Shown: positions 15,544-24,846, counted from the first letter of the stretch. The stretch: DNA of 64,000 bases from Oscillatoria sp. SIO1A7 (GCA_010672965.1 JAAHFN010000003.1:145505-209504), one strand, 5' to 3'. Program-made: numbers and translations. The notes: generated by a model from the sequence alone, not told the origin.

Positions 15544-15552
15544 AAGGCTCGT

Positions 15553-15690
15553 CCCCATGTCTCCATGTCCCCATGTCCCCATGTCTCTCCATGTCCCCAT
15601 GTCTCTCCATGTCCCCATGTCTCTCCATGTCCCCATGTCCCCATGTCCTCATGTCCCCATGTCTCCATGTCCCCATGTCTGCAATGCCCC
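15553..15690. repeat. CCCCATGT-type tandem array
   Basis: Repeats of CCCCATGT and CTCCATGT immediately follow the MITE and run up to the end of the pentapeptide-repeat gene. No gene is present. Confidence 0.85.
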
Positions 15691-15691
15691 T

Positions 15692-16279
15692 TCAGCGGTG
15701 ATATTCGTGACCGTCTGGGAGAGTTGCTTTATCTAACTGAGTTCCATTCAGATTTGTATTCCATAAATTAGCGCCTTTTAGATTAGTGCCTGTTAAGTTG
15801 GAGCCACCGAGATCTCCGGATATCATATTGGCTCCGCTCATATCGGCTTCAGTCAAATCTGCCCCAACCAAGCTTGTTGCCACCATATCGGCTCCACTCA
15901 AGTCAGCACCGCTCAGATTTGCATTCAAAAAATCAGCTTTATTGAGAATCGCTTTCCACAGACTTGCCCCGCTTAAATTGGCATTTCCCAAGTCTGCTAA
16001 CCCAAGTTCCGCTAAAATTAAATTGGCTTCCCTCAAGTCAGCTCCAGTCAGGTTAGCTTGTATTAAGTTAGTTCCCGTTAATTTAGCATTGCTCAAATTC
16101 GCGCCAGTGAGGTTTGCTTTTCTCAGACTAGCTCGACTCAGATTGGTATTGGAAAGGTTGGCATCGGTGAAGTTGGCTTCGTTCAGATTAGCTTTATACA
16201 AATTTAATCCTTCCAAATCGACCCCGCTAAAATTTCTTTCTCCTGCTTCGTAGCGCCCTAGCAGTTCTTCAGCGTCCAT
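15692..16279 (-). CDS. Pentapeptide-repeat protein
   Basis: 195 residues, almost entirely A(N/D)LxxA pentapeptides (LNEANFTDANLSNTNLSRAS and on), which predicts one continuous quadrilateral beta-helix of about eight coils. It opens with MDAEELLGRYEAGERNF, the same cap as the protein at 12103-12975, so the two are paralogues. The start at 16279 has GAGGCAG 5-11 bases upstream. Cytoplasmic; function unknown. Confidence 0.9.
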   Translation of the reverse strand: MDAEELLGRYEAGERNFSGVDLEGLNLYKANLNEANFTDANLSNTNLSRASLRKANLTGANLSNAKLTGTNLIQANLTGADLREANLILAELGLADLGNANLSGASLWKAILNKADFLNANLSGADLSGADMVATSLVGADLTEADMSGANMISGDLGGSNLTGTNLKGANLWNTNLNGTQLDKATLPDGHEYHR

Positions 16280-16508
16280 ATTATCTGCCTCTATTAAAGA
16301 AAAATTGCTATTGTTTTTTTAGTATTAGTCATTTGTGGAAGGGCAAGGATATTTTTGGCCTGTCTTTTTCATGTCTTTGCTAATGCGGCGCGGGATAGCT
16401 TAGAGCGCGTTCGGGCTTTAGGCTTGGGTTATTCCTGGGGGAAGGGCGAGTTGGGCAGCTCTGAAAGCTCAGAGCTGGACCCAAAGTTAGAGGTAACCTC
16501 TTGTTTAT

Positions 16509-16622
16509 TAGGACTTACGCATCTACGCTATTGGCAGGGGCGATAGCAACGCTCTCCCTGCCGGTGCGCTCTTGGGATTGCCCCTACAACGATCGGACAT
16601 GGACAGGCAAGCGTAAGTCCTG
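16509..16622. mobile_element. MITE family A, copy 2, with 5-bp target duplication
   Basis: AGGACTTACGC and GCGTAAGTCCTG are inverted ends around 90 bases. TTTAT occurs directly outside both ends (16504-16508 and 16623-16627). The interior holds a hairpin-like GGGGCGATAG/TTGCCCC. The gap 16280-16723 contains nothing else that I recognise. Confidence 0.8.
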
Positions 16623-16723
16623 TTTATTCTCGGCCGAAGGGGGTTTCAATTTAGAGGGCGGGAGCGATGGCGCGTGTTAGGCACCTACTCCCGCCCCAAA
16701 TTTATTCCGCCTCAGCAACGAGT

Positions 16724-16912
16724 TTAACCGCGCCTGCGGAAATTGTTTTTGCGCCTCGCAGCGCTTGCCTTGCGCTTGCGCTTTTCCTGCGGAGTTTCAT
16801 AGTACATACGACAGCGGACATCTGCCAAGATTCCCGCTTGCGAGACTTGGCGTTTAAACCGACGTAGAGCCGATTCAATTGCTTCGTTTTCGCCGATTAC
16901 CACCTGGGTCAT
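16724..16912 (-). CDS. rpsU: Small ribosomal subunit protein bS21
   Basis: 62 residues, the expected length. It begins [20 protein letters not shown] and continues with a very basic tail ([14 protein letters not shown]). bS21 binds the 30S platform near the 3' end of 16S rRNA and helps initiation. The start is supported by AAGGAGAACAA. It is encoded alone, as often seen in cyanobacteria, which may carry more than one copy. Confidence 0.96.
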   Translation of the reverse strand: MTQVVIGENEAIESALRRFKRQVSQAGILADVRCRMYYETPQEKRKRKASAARRKNNFRRRG

Positions 16913-17680
16913 TTGTTCTCCTTGTTTCTCCTCTTTTCTAATTTGGTTATTTAGCGGCCTAGCGGCCTATTGGGATTTTGGATATTATTTTACCTTACAC
17001 TTAGGCTGTTTAGCAGCAATCTAGCTGCAACAGGAATTACACAAATAATCTATATATAGTGTACCGGCAAAATAAATACATTATATATAGGGCTAAAATT
17101 GATAATTTGGGTAAGTTCGATCTAAATAGCCAGCTCGGTTCGATAGACATTGGTCCATTTGTTTGGAGCCACGCTTTCGTTCCCCGATCCAGAATATAGC
17201 AGTAACAGGACTTACGCATAGACTCTATCTGTAGGGGTAGCACTGCGCACCAGCATCTATATATAGCGACCGCTCGGACGATTTGCGTAAGTCCTGAGTA
17301 AGCTATCAGCTCTGCTGCAGTCAGCAGTCCTAGCTCAGTCCTGCCATACGCACACATGAGCGTTTTGATTCCTGTCAAACACCTTAATCGGTAGTGCTAT
17401 ATCAAAAACCGAACGGTTGCAGTAGTCTCTGCCTAAAGAACGAGCATTTATAAATGTCAAGCGCTTATTTGCGTAGTGCTATATATATTGAGTGGAGAAA
17501 GACTCTAGGAAATAACAGAGGTTAGACTGAATTTTTTATTTGAGGCTACAATGCAGGCGATCGCAGCTTTTGCCAGCAGATCGGCAAGCCAGCAATACCT
17601 CCGGAAAGTAAGCGACTTGCAACGAAAAAACACTGAGCTGTAGCGTCAGTGTCTGAGCTTTATCTCGGATTTTGTAAATG
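16913..17680. other. Gene-free gap with MITE and shared repeat blocks
   Basis: No credible gene. It contains a MITE (17206-17296) and a block at 17314-17354 that recurs inverted at about 36420-36460 (GTGCGTATGGCAGGACTGAG). A further segment, 17360-17408, is shared with 10905-10953 (GCGTTTTGATTCCTGTCAAA). Confidence 0.6.
17206..17296. mobile_element. MITE family A, copy 3, with 5-bp target duplication
   Basis: 91 bp with 13-bp inverted ends CAGGACTTACGCA and TGCGTAAGTCCTG. AGTAA is duplicated directly outside (17201-17205, 17297-17301). Confidence 0.85.
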
Positions 17681-18049
17681 TTATTGTCGAACCCTAATTT
17701 TATCTGTTTCTACAATTAAGAGCTTTCCTTTATAATGTTCCATATCATGGTAATATAACAAATATTTGCTCAACATTTGCATTAGGACGTCAATAATTTC
17801 CGGGTGATTTCTGAGCTGAATCGAGATGATGCCGCTATATTTCGTCGGAGGATAGGTAACAATGTCGGCAAAATCTCCGTTAAGGGAAACCAGGATAGCG
17901 CCTAGTTCCTGAGCCTTAGCGATCGCCGCTTCATCGCTAGAGTCGAAAGGAAGGTAATTTTGGAACAGCAAAACTTCATGGCCAGTCTCCTGCAAGAGAT
18001 CGACCATTGATTGGGGTAGGCACTGAGCAACAAATAATTTTAAAGTCAC
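17681..18049 (-). CDS. DUF5615 PIN-like protein (toxin-like), with altered N-terminal acidic site
   Basis: 122 residues. Overall pattern fits DUF5615 (Mut7-C/PIN-like): LKLFVAQCLP at the start, ETGHEVLLF, a D-rich middle and GAILVSLNGDFADIV. The family normally has Asp-Glu in the first strand (LxDENLP); here residues 8-9 are Ala-Gln, so a metal ligand is missing. The ATG overlaps the stop of the upstream DUF433 gene by 4 bases, the usual antitoxin-toxin arrangement. Loss of the acidic pair may mean an inactive toxin. Confidence 0.8.
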   Translation of the reverse strand: MTLKLFVAQCLPQSMVDLLQETGHEVLLFQNYLPFDSSDEAAIAKAQELGAILVSLNGDFADIVTYPPTKYSGIISIQLRNHPEIIDVLMQMLSKYLLYYHDMEHYKGKLLIVETDKIRVRQ

Positions 18050-18279
18050 GCTAGCAAAGTATCAAAATCTGATAGGTCGCGGGCGTAGTCGAGGCAAGCA
18101 AAGATTTGTTCTTGTGACAAATAGGGAAACTCTTGAATGATTTGCTCGAAAGTAGCTCCTGCCGCTAAATAGCCAAATATAATAGAGACTGCGATCCGGG
18201 TTCCTTTGATTCTGGGCTTGCCCCGCAGTACGTCTGGACTGCTAACAATATATTCCCTCCAGTTCACTGTTATCATCAA
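18046..18279 (-). CDS. DUF433 protein, probable antitoxin partner
   Basis: 77 residues. Matches DUF433: SPDVLRGKPRIKGTRIAVSI, then GATFEQIIQEFPYLSQEQI and FACLDYARD. This family has a helix-turn-helix-like fold and is typically encoded directly before a DUF5615 PIN-like protein, as here with a 4-base overlap. It probably binds the partner and represses the operon, though this is inferred from the family. A second ATG one codon in (18276) is equally possible. Confidence 0.88.
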   Translation of the reverse strand: MMITVNWREYIVSSPDVLRGKPRIKGTRIAVSIIFGYLAAGATFEQIIQEFPYLSQEQIFACLDYARDLSDFDTLLA

Positions 18280-19022
18280 TAGTCCGCTATGAGATTAATT
18301 TACCTACATTATAAAGGAACGAATACCTAGTGGTCTGTCAAGAAATAATTGGGCATTGGGCCCACAAGCATTGGGCATTGGGCATTGGGCAAGCCCCGTA
18401 GGCGTAGCCCGCCCTCCGGGGCGTAGGGGCGGCTACGCCTACGGAAAAAATTGCTCGACTATTCAAAACTACCTTGACGGGCTAGTGGCGCTGCGCAGAA
18501 TTCAAAATTCTCTCATTCAAAATTCTGTTGGATCCGGGCTACCGGCCACAAGGATCGCCCTCTGGATTACTTCTGCCGTGCTGCACTAGAGCAATGACAA
18601 AGGTCCCTCGATGTATTTTCGGAGTAACACTGCATTGCAGGGTATCTATGGCCTTTAGTTTGTGGCCGAGATGACTCCGGTCTAGGTATGCAATTCAATA
18701 GGCAAGTTTTTCGATCTACGCTCCGGAAAGTTTTTCAGCTCCGGTAAAATTAGGGTTTCGGGCTCCAAGAACGCCTCTCGGTTACCGATCGACAATTAAT
18801 CTATCGTTTTAAATTTTTGAGAATGGAAAAGATTATATTTAATTTTTGTAAAATTAATAAACAGCTAAGAAAAATAGGCGTATAGCAAGCGTTACTTCAG
18901 CCTACAGTAAAGATAGAACAATTTTGGTAGCGGCATGCGATCGCATACCGGGCGTCCTGAAAAATTTTAAAAGTCATGTATCCGTAAGTGACGCTTTCTG
19001 GAAAATTCGCTGTTATTTTATT
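18280..19022. repeat. Gene-free gap with TTGGGCA array and inverted GTAGGCGTAGCC
   Basis: 18349-18392 carries TTGGGCA heptamers. 18396-18445 holds inverted CCGTAGGCGTAGCC/GGCTACGCCTACGG. The remainder to 19022 is AT-rich with no credible gene; an upstream in-frame ATG at 18924 is discussed under the next gene. Confidence 0.6.
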
Positions 19023-19985
19023 ATGCAAAAATCAACTGCGACAATTTCTACACTAGCAGTCTTGGCTTGCCTTGGGGGAAGCGAGAGCGCTACCGATGCT
19101 TCAGATCCATTACCGCCTAAAGTACCCTCAAATAATAGCCACTTTGTTTGTAATGAAGCGGCTACACTGAAGCCAGAAGTATCGATTGTGCTGCCGGAAA
19201 TTGCAGGAGAGTATGAGTGGGGTTTGTCTGGGTCAAATAATCTTTCTACAAAAAAGGGCTTTCCTCATAAAAAGAATAAATTTACAAGTCTCTCTTGCTT
19301 TCGTTCCCTCGATAATAAAAGATTTTTAGATAGAACAGCTTCCCAGAAAAAAGTCAACTATGCTGCAATAAGGCAAAGCAATCGAAAGTTACTACAGATA
19401 TTATTTGCCACTCCGGATTCTCCAGGCTCGATCGCCATTGGCACTGCAGAAGGAACTCGCACATCTAACGGAGAAACTACGGCGATTTATTGGGGACATA
19501 CCGACCCTGGCAACGGACTCGCCAATCAGGGCACCTTTAGCTATCAGCATGGAGCTAGCAACCCAAGAGAAGCAGATTGGATCCAGCTTAAACGGCTGCG
19601 AGGGCAAGTAGAATATCTCCAGCACCAAGCCGAAAATTTGGGAGTAAAACTTTCTACTTTAGAATTGGTAGCTGGTGCAGATCTAGCCAACCAGTCTCCC
19701 TTGGCCGCAATGGATTATGTGGGTCACCTCCAGAAATTACGCGCCAAAGGATTTATGGGTATAGAGGCAGTCCTAGAAGCCCGGGTGCAGAGTTTTGTCA
19801 ATCCCAAAACCGGAGTTTTGGAAGCAGGAGGGTTTGGTAACAGTTGGCAGCGACTGCGCCACGACCAATTGCGGCGGATGATAGAACTGAACAAGACTCT
19901 AAAAGTGCAAGGAGTTTATGAGGGATTGGAAAAAACAGTTGTATCTAATGCAGAGGAAGGGGAACGGACTTCCCAAATATACTAG
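19023..19985 (+). CDS. Exported hypothetical protein
   Basis: 320 residues from the ATG at 19023 (MQKSTATISTLAVLACLGG, a signal-peptide-like start); the frame extends to 18924 but that extension lacks signal character. A low-complexity region follows to about residue 110. The conserved part begins at IAIGTAEGTRTSNGETTAIY, with WGHTDPGNGLANQGTFSYQH and a helical C-terminus (DQLRRMIELNKTLKVQ). I recognise the GHTDPGN pattern as a conserved cyanobacterial exported family without a defined function. Periplasmic or outer-surface location is inferred. Confidence 0.75.
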   Translation: MQKSTATISTLAVLACLGGSESATDASDPLPPKVPSNNSHFVCNEAATLKPEVSIVLPEIAGEYEWGLSGSNNLSTKKGFPHKKNKFTSLSCFRSLDNKRFLDRTASQKKVNYAAIRQSNRKLLQILFATPDSPGSIAIGTAEGTRTSNGETTAIYWGHTDPGNGLANQGTFSYQHGASNPREADWIQLKRLRGQVEYLQHQAENLGVKLSTLELVAGADLANQSPLAAMDYVGHLQKLRAKGFMGIEAVLEARVQSFVNPKTGVLEAGGFGNSWQRLRHDQLRRMIELNKTLKVQGVYEGLEKTVVSNAEEGERTSQIY

Positions 19986-19996
19986 GCGAGAATTGA

Positions 19997-20054
19997 ATTT
20001 TTTTAGGGCGATTGACTAATAATATCAGATCCGTTTAATCGCCCTAAAAAAAAT
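19997..20054. terminator. Bidirectional terminator-like hairpin
   Basis: ATTTTTTTAGGGCGATT and AATCGCCCTAAAAAAAAT are inverted around about 23 bases, just after the stop at 19985. A-tract and T-tract flank the GC core on both sides. Part of the right arm belongs to the repeat at 20022-20175, so the terminator may be a by-product of that insertion. Confidence 0.45.
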
Positions 20055-20175
20055 GTCAAATCCTGCGTAGGACGGGCGTCCCGCCTGTCCGCCTTGCCTG
20101 GGGAGGGACAGGCGGGACGCCCGTCCTACGGAATCTTCGAGATTCTTTGTATGGGTAATTAACCGGATTTGATAT
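20022..20175. mobile_element. MITE family D, copy 1
   Basis: Inverted ends ATATCAGATCCGTTTAA and TTAACCGGATTTGATAT. The interior is a hairpin (20067-20129) with 24-bp perfect arms beginning GTAGGACGGGCGTCCCGCC. Related elements are at 24909-25136 and 36584-36721; a left half is seen at 59943. The rest of the gap 19986-20553 has a single family-A end at about 20182 and no gene. Confidence 0.65.
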
Positions 20176-20553
20176 AACTAACAGGACTTACACAAATTGC
20201 TATATCTAACAGTATATTTAGCTCTTGGTGCGCGGTGCGGCACCCTACAAATAGAGTCTCTGCGATCGCTCCTAATTCCTTAGAAGCGATCGCAGATATA
20301 TAAAATCAAAGGCAAAATTAAGCGATCGATAAAAATAGAATAATGCATCGTTTTAGCTTGGTGTTATTCGGAGGCTTTGCGCCTCTTTTTTTATTTGTTA
20401 AAGGCTTATATTTATATAAATATGATTGTATAACCAGAGAATAAATTTGCCCCCTCTCGTAGGACAGCGGGAGCATTGCTGTTTTTAGAGCAACCAATTT
20501 AGGAATGCTATAGTTTCGCGATTCGCCTCTAAACGATCCACCTACATTATCGT

Positions 20554-20988
20554 TTATATAGCCTTCACCCATCCCTGCATGATAGGATTTTCTGGACTCA
20601 CCTCTGGGGTGCAGTGAATTTCCAGGAGCCACTGATAGTCTTTGCCAGACTCTAGCTCCGATAGATTTTGCGGAATGGCAATGCTAACCATGCCCCCTTC
20701 TTCTGGTAGTGGCACTTTACTCTGATAAATTATATTGTTGAATTCGTCTTGGAGGGTAAAAGAAGCCTCCTCGGCTAAGCTTTCAGGAACGTAAACTACA
20801 AAAATTGGCTCTTTACCCTCATTTAATTCTAGGTAGTTGTTTTTTTGCAGTTGCACGGCCTCCTCTTCAGAGCCAACCAGGCACGAGCCATCTGGGTTTG
20901 ATAGCGTTTCGGCCCACACTGGAGCAGACATAAGCAACCCACCAAGCCCTAGGGCGCTTGCCAATAGCCAACTCTGCTTTTTAGCCAT
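20554..20988 (-). CDS. Truncated DUF928 exported protein
   Basis: 144 residues from MAKKQSWLLASALGLGGLLM at 20988 (alternative ATG at 21003), with a signal peptide ending near VWAE. The conserved core EEASFTLQDEFNNIIYQS, GGMVSIAIPQNLSELESGKD, YQWLLEIHC and GWVKAI matches the first two thirds of DUF928. The family normally continues for another 60-80 residues, as in the full protein at 23983-24765. Here a TAA follows GWVKAI directly. It may be a degraded paralogue or a short functional form. Confidence 0.75.
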   Translation of the reverse strand: MAKKQSWLLASALGLGGLLMSAPVWAETLSNPDGSCLVGSEEEAVQLQKNNYLELNEGKEPIFVVYVPESLAEEASFTLQDEFNNIIYQSKVPLPEEGGMVSIAIPQNLSELESGKDYQWLLEIHCTPEVSPENPIMQGWVKAI

Positions 20989-21003
20989 ATTTTGATAAGC
21001 CAT

Positions 21004-21389
21004 TCCTATATTTTTAGTTCGCCTGGTTTAATTATAAAAGGGTTAATCAAGATTAAGGTCAAACCCAAGGAAAGAATAATTATACAGGACCTACGCAGAA
21101 TATTAAGGTTAGGGCAACTAAAAGTAGAGGCGTTGGCACAGCCTGCCCGGAGGGCATATAGCCATTCGCCCCTACAAACAGTCCTAAGCTACCTTGGTAT
21201 TGCTATAGAACCAGAAATGACTAAGGACCTACTATAACGAGGATTCGCTCTCGTTCCTATAACTCATCCTTAGAAGATTCTTAGGACTTACGAAAACTCT
21301 TCAGGCATAATTTTCCCAATCCAACCCAATATATATAGTGCGGGCAAGTTAGCCAAATCCAAAGAGCCAAGAGTGAGAGGGGCCTTAAA
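21004..21389. other. Intergenic gap
   Basis: No credible gene. A degenerate MITE family-A pair, CAGGACCTACGCAG near 21084 and ACAGTCCTAAG near 21178, and another single end, TAGGACTTACG, near 21280. GAGAGGGGCC at the right edge serves as ribosome binding site for the next gene. Confidence 0.5.
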
Positions 21390-23738
21390 ATGGGCAAGTT
21401 AGTCGTTCTGAAAATAATATCGGGTGACTGGGAGCGGGGGTTTCCCGTTGCTCTGCAAATAGGAGAAGAAGACCGACTCCCCACCACAGAAGAATTCGGC
21501 AATCTGCCCGGTTGCTCGAAGCTTGTCGAGGATTGCGAACAATGGCAATACAGTTACAAGCACTTGCCGGTTTTGCTGCGACTCGATATCCCCGAGTGCC
21601 AAGAAACGAATATCTCCAACCGGGAAAAATGTCGCCAAGCGGCCGAAGTGCTGTGCAACACCCTCAACTCTTGGCTGGACTCCGAGAGCTTCCGCCCGCT
21701 CAAAGAACGCCTGCTGAAAAAACTACCGGAATCCGAGCCGATTCGATTTGTAATTCAAACGGAAAACCCCCAGTTGCAACAGCTCCCCTGGCACCTGTGG
21801 AAATTTTTTGAAGATTATTCTCAAGCAGAAGTAGCTCTAAGCGCCCCCCATCTGGAAGCTATCGAAAAAATATCTACAGCCAAAAATAAGGTAAGAATCC
21901 TGGCAATTTTAGGAGATAGCGAAAAAATCAATATCTCCAAAGATCGCGAGTTTCTAGAAAACTTGCCGGACGCCGATGTCTGCTTCCTGCCAGAACCGAC
22001 CCGAGAGAAGGTCAACGATTGCCTTTGGTCCGAGCAGTGGGATGTCCTCTTTTTTGCTGGCCACAGCAGGACCGAAGGGGAAACAGGGCGGATTTCTATT
22101 AATAAGGAAGACAGCCTCACGATTGGCGAATTAAAAAACGGCCTGAAAAAGGCGATAGAACGAGGATTGCAGCTTGCTATTTTTAACTCTTGCGATGGCT
22201 TGGGACTAGCCCGAGACTTGGCAGATTTGCATATTCCCCAAACTATCGTCATGCGGGAGCCGGTTCCAGACGAAGTAGCCCAGAAATTTTTGATCAATTT
22301 CCTGAAAGAATATGCCGAAAATTCTCGCCCTCTCAATCTAGCCCTGCGCCACGCCCGAGAACGGTTGCAAGGTTTAGAAAAAGACTATCCCTGCGCGAGC
22401 TGGCTCCCGGTAATATGCCAAAACCCTGCCGAAATACCGCCGACTTGGCAGCAATTGCGAGATGGAGTGGGGCAAGATGGAATAGCTCCGCAGAGGGAGA
22501 AAAAGTCAATTTTACGATATTTTACCTATCCGATGTTAGCTGCTGGGGTCGTCGCTCTTAGTATATTCGGCATCCGCAAAGCCGGTATATTGCAGCCTGT
22601 GGAGTTAAAAGCATTCGACCGACTAATGGAAAACCGACCTCTGGAAGCGCCAGACGATCGCTTCCTAATTATAGCCATCACCGATGAGGATTTGCGCTAT
22701 CAAAATGAGATGGGTATGGAAAGGCAAGGTTCTCTAGCGGATGCGGCCTTAGAGAAAATTTTAAAAAAACTAAAACCCCATAAACCGCGAGCTATAGGTT
22801 TGGAGGTATATCGCGATTTTCCGGTAATACCCAAATCTAGCGATCGCGCTGACTTGGAGGTGCAGCTTCAAGAAACACCTAATTTTTTCGGCATCTGCAA
22901 AGGCGGCGACTCGGCTGCTAGCAAAGGAATCAGCCCGCCGTCGGAAGTTCCGCCGGAGCGCATCGGTTTTACCGACATAGTTCTTGATAACGATGGGGTT
23001 CTGCGCCGACATCTATGGCGTGCTACTTTTGAAACGAACTCTGCTTGTCAAAGCAAATGGTCTCTAAGTCTGCTGCTTGCTTTGGAATACCTGCGATCGC
23101 AAGGAATCGAATCCAAGAAGACCCCCGAATCAAACTTAGAGTTGGGTAAAGCGACTTTAAAGTATTTGGAGCAACCTACCGGCGGCTACCAAAAGTTAGA
23201 TGACTGGGGCTATCAGATGTTGCTCAACTACCGCAATACAAAAAGAGGCCAGTTGCCCAAGTCAGTAACCCTGAAAGATTTTATCAATAATCGGGTAAAC
23301 CCCGATTGGGTCGAAGATAAGATCGTACTCATTGGCGTTACTGCTTTGTCATTTAAAGACTATTTTGCTACGCCCTACAGCCGCAACCGACAGCTATCGG
23401 AAAAAATACCTGGGGTATTCCTGCAAGCAGAAATGACTAGCCAAATTATCAGCGCGGCTTTAGGCGATCGCCCTTTATTAGGCTTTTGGCCGCAATGGGG
23501 CGAATTCCTCTGGATTTTCGGCTGGTCGCTAGCGGGAGGACTGCTTGCTTGGCAGTTGCGATCTTGTTGGATTTTTGTAGCGCGCACTGCAGTAGCGATC
23601 GTTATTTTATATGGTACTTGTCTATTCTTTTTAATCCAAGGCACCTGGATTCCCTTAGTTCCCTCGGCCTTAGCCTTAGTCTTTACAGAAATAACTATAG
23701 TATTAACTCCCAAAATTGCTGGCGATTCAAAGGAATAG
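21390..23738 (+). CDS. CHAT-domain / CHASE2 transmembrane protein
   Basis: 782 residues. Residues about 120-350 form a caspase-like CHAT domain with the catalytic pair in FFAGHS (His225) and NSCDG (Cys268). One membrane segment (about 378-392) leads into a CHASE2 extracellular sensor (about 400-690: LKAFDRLMENRPLEAPDDRF, DFPVIPKS, VNPDWVEDKIVLIG). Two to three membrane helices close the C-terminus (FLWIFGWSLAGGLLAW onward). It is probably an inner-membrane protein sensing a periplasmic signal and controlling a cytoplasmic peptidase-like domain. It lies 244 bp upstream of a DUF928 gene on the same strand, a common cyanobacterial pairing. Confidence 0.9.
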   Translation: MGKLVVLKIISGDWERGFPVALQIGEEDRLPTTEEFGNLPGCSKLVEDCEQWQYSYKHLPVLLRLDIPECQETNISNREKCRQAAEVLCNTLNSWLDSESFRPLKERLLKKLPESEPIRFVIQTENPQLQQLPWHLWKFFEDYSQAEVALSAPHLEAIEKISTAKNKVRILAILGDSEKINISKDREFLENLPDADVCFLPEPTREKVNDCLWSEQWDVLFFAGHSRTEGETGRISINKEDSLTIGELKNGLKKAIERGLQLAIFNSCDGLGLARDLADLHIPQTIVMREPVPDEVAQKFLINFLKEYAENSRPLNLALRHARERLQGLEKDYPCASWLPVICQNPAEIPPTWQQLRDGVGQDGIAPQREKKSILRYFTYPMLAAGVVALSIFGIRKAGILQPVELKAFDRLMENRPLEAPDDRFLIIAITDEDLRYQNEMGMERQGSLADAALEKILKKLKPHKPRAIGLEVYRDFPVIPKSSDRADLEVQLQETPNFFGICKGGDSAASKGISPPSEVPPERIGFTDIVLDNDGVLRRHLWRATFETNSACQSKWSLSLLLALEYLRSQGIESKKTPESNLELGKATLKYLEQPTGGYQKLDDWGYQMLLNYRNTKRGQLPKSVTLKDFINNRVNPDWVEDKIVLIGVTALSFKDYFATPYSRNRQLSEKIPGVFLQAEMTSQIISAALGDRPLLGFWPQWGEFLWIFGWSLAGGLLAWQLRSCWIFVARTAVAIVILYGTCLFFLIQGTWIPLVPSALALVFTEITIVLTPKIAGDSKE

Positions 23739-23982
23739 GGAATTGGGCATAGGGCGCATTGGGCATAGGCAGGAGTTACGCAGGGGCACAGGAGAGGCCC
23801 AGGAGAGGAGGGTTAGGCGTCATGCATAGTAAACAGCATTTGCGCCTAAAGGCAATTCCAGAAAACCGTAAAACGAGCATCGCGCCTCTGGCCACAAATA
23901 CAAATTCAAAAATGGGTGCCATGCATTGCATTGTCAAAGGGATTCGCTCCTAAAGATAATGTAGAGCTGCAAGGAAAAAAAG

Positions 23983-24765
23983 ATGATTGTCAATAAATCT
24001 TACTTATGGCAGGCTGGCCTAGGATTAACATTAGTTTGGATGCTCGGTTATTGCCCGCAAATTAAAGCCAACCCTAATATAATGGTTGCCGAACAAGTCG
24101 ATTCCTCTATGGACGATCGCGGTGCCCCCAAAGATAGACAAGGTACGGCAAATCATTTTCAAGCAATCTCGCGCAAACGCCAAGACGACGGTAGCGATCG
24201 AGGTATTTGCCCAACTGTCGATCTTGGCATGACGGCTTTAGTACCTAGATTGACAGTTGGGCTGACTATTTCAGAGCGTCCCACGTTCTGGTTCTATATT
24301 CCTTATAAAGACGATCTGCCCTACAATGCAGATTTTGTCCTCGTCGATGAAGATAAACATACTGTCTATCAGACTGAATTACAATTGGCTGCAACTGCAG
24401 GAGTCGTCGGTATTGCCTTGCCAGCAAGCGCAGCAGCCTTAGAAGTTGGCAAAAAATACCAGTGGACTTTGTCCTATACTTGCAATCCCAATAATTCCGA
24501 AGAAGATGCCGTGGTGCGAGGGTATGTGGAGCGAACCGCGCTACCCCCAGAAGTAGATAAAGAGCTACAGGCAGCAAGAACCCCAGAAAGGCGCTATGCT
24601 ATTTATGCTCAAAATGACTTCTGGTACGATACTATTACTTTACTCGCCGAACTTCTTCTGGAAAACCCAGATAAGTTCCAAGAACACTGGGAGTCCCTTT
24701 TAGAAAAGGTTGGCTTGGAAGAGATTGCTAAAGAGCCAATTGTCGAGCAAAAAAGTCCAGAGTAG
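23983..24765 (+). CDS. DUF928 exported protein
   Basis: 260 residues, normal family length. The signal peptide is AGLGLTLVWMLGYCPQIKAN. The core covers LTISERPTFWFYIPYKDDLP, ADFVLVDEDKHTVYQTEL, GVVGIALPASAAALEVGKKY, QWTLSYTCNP and VRGYVERTAL. The C-terminal helical part has YAIYAQNDFWYDTITLLAEL. Start supported by AAGGAAAAAAAG. DUF928 proteins have no defined activity; they recur beside CHASE2/CHAT genes and TPS exoproteins, which is the arrangement here. Periplasmic location inferred. Confidence 0.9.
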   Translation: MIVNKSYLWQAGLGLTLVWMLGYCPQIKANPNIMVAEQVDSSMDDRGAPKDRQGTANHFQAISRKRQDDGSDRGICPTVDLGMTALVPRLTVGLTISERPTFWFYIPYKDDLPYNADFVLVDEDKHTVYQTELQLAATAGVVGIALPASAAALEVGKKYQWTLSYTCNPNNSEEDAVVRGYVERTALPPEVDKELQAARTPERRYAIYAQNDFWYDTITLLAELLLENPDKFQEHWESLLEKVGLEEIAKEPIVEQKSPE

Positions 24766-24815
24766 TTATAGCAAGCGTTAGATTGGATTATGCAATTTCC
24801 ATAGAGGGGCGGTCA

Positions 24816-24846
24816 GAGTAGGACAGGCGGGACGCCTGTCCTACTC
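24816..24846. repeat. GTAGGACAGGCG hairpin
   Basis: GAGTAGGACAGGCG and CGCCTGTCCTACTC form 14-bp perfect arms around GGA, followed at 24863-24883 by a further GGCGGGACGCCTGTCCTAC arm. Same hairpin family as in the elements at 20067, 36736 and 59980. Confidence 0.8.

Noticed and set aside
15097..15771. Overlapping open frames of about 75-155 codons on both strands
   Set aside because: They are composed of tandem arrays and a MITE; no conserved protein features.
16355..16546. 63-residue plus-strand frame
   Set aside because: It runs into the family A MITE at 16509 and has no conserved sequence.
17037..17378. 113-residue open frame on the minus strand
   Set aside because: It spans a complete MITE (17206-17296) and shared repeat blocks; no ribosome binding site or protein-like composition.
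20318..20632. 104-residue frame on the minus strand
   Set aside because: It overlaps the DUF928 gene in another frame and runs through AT-rich sequence; no support.
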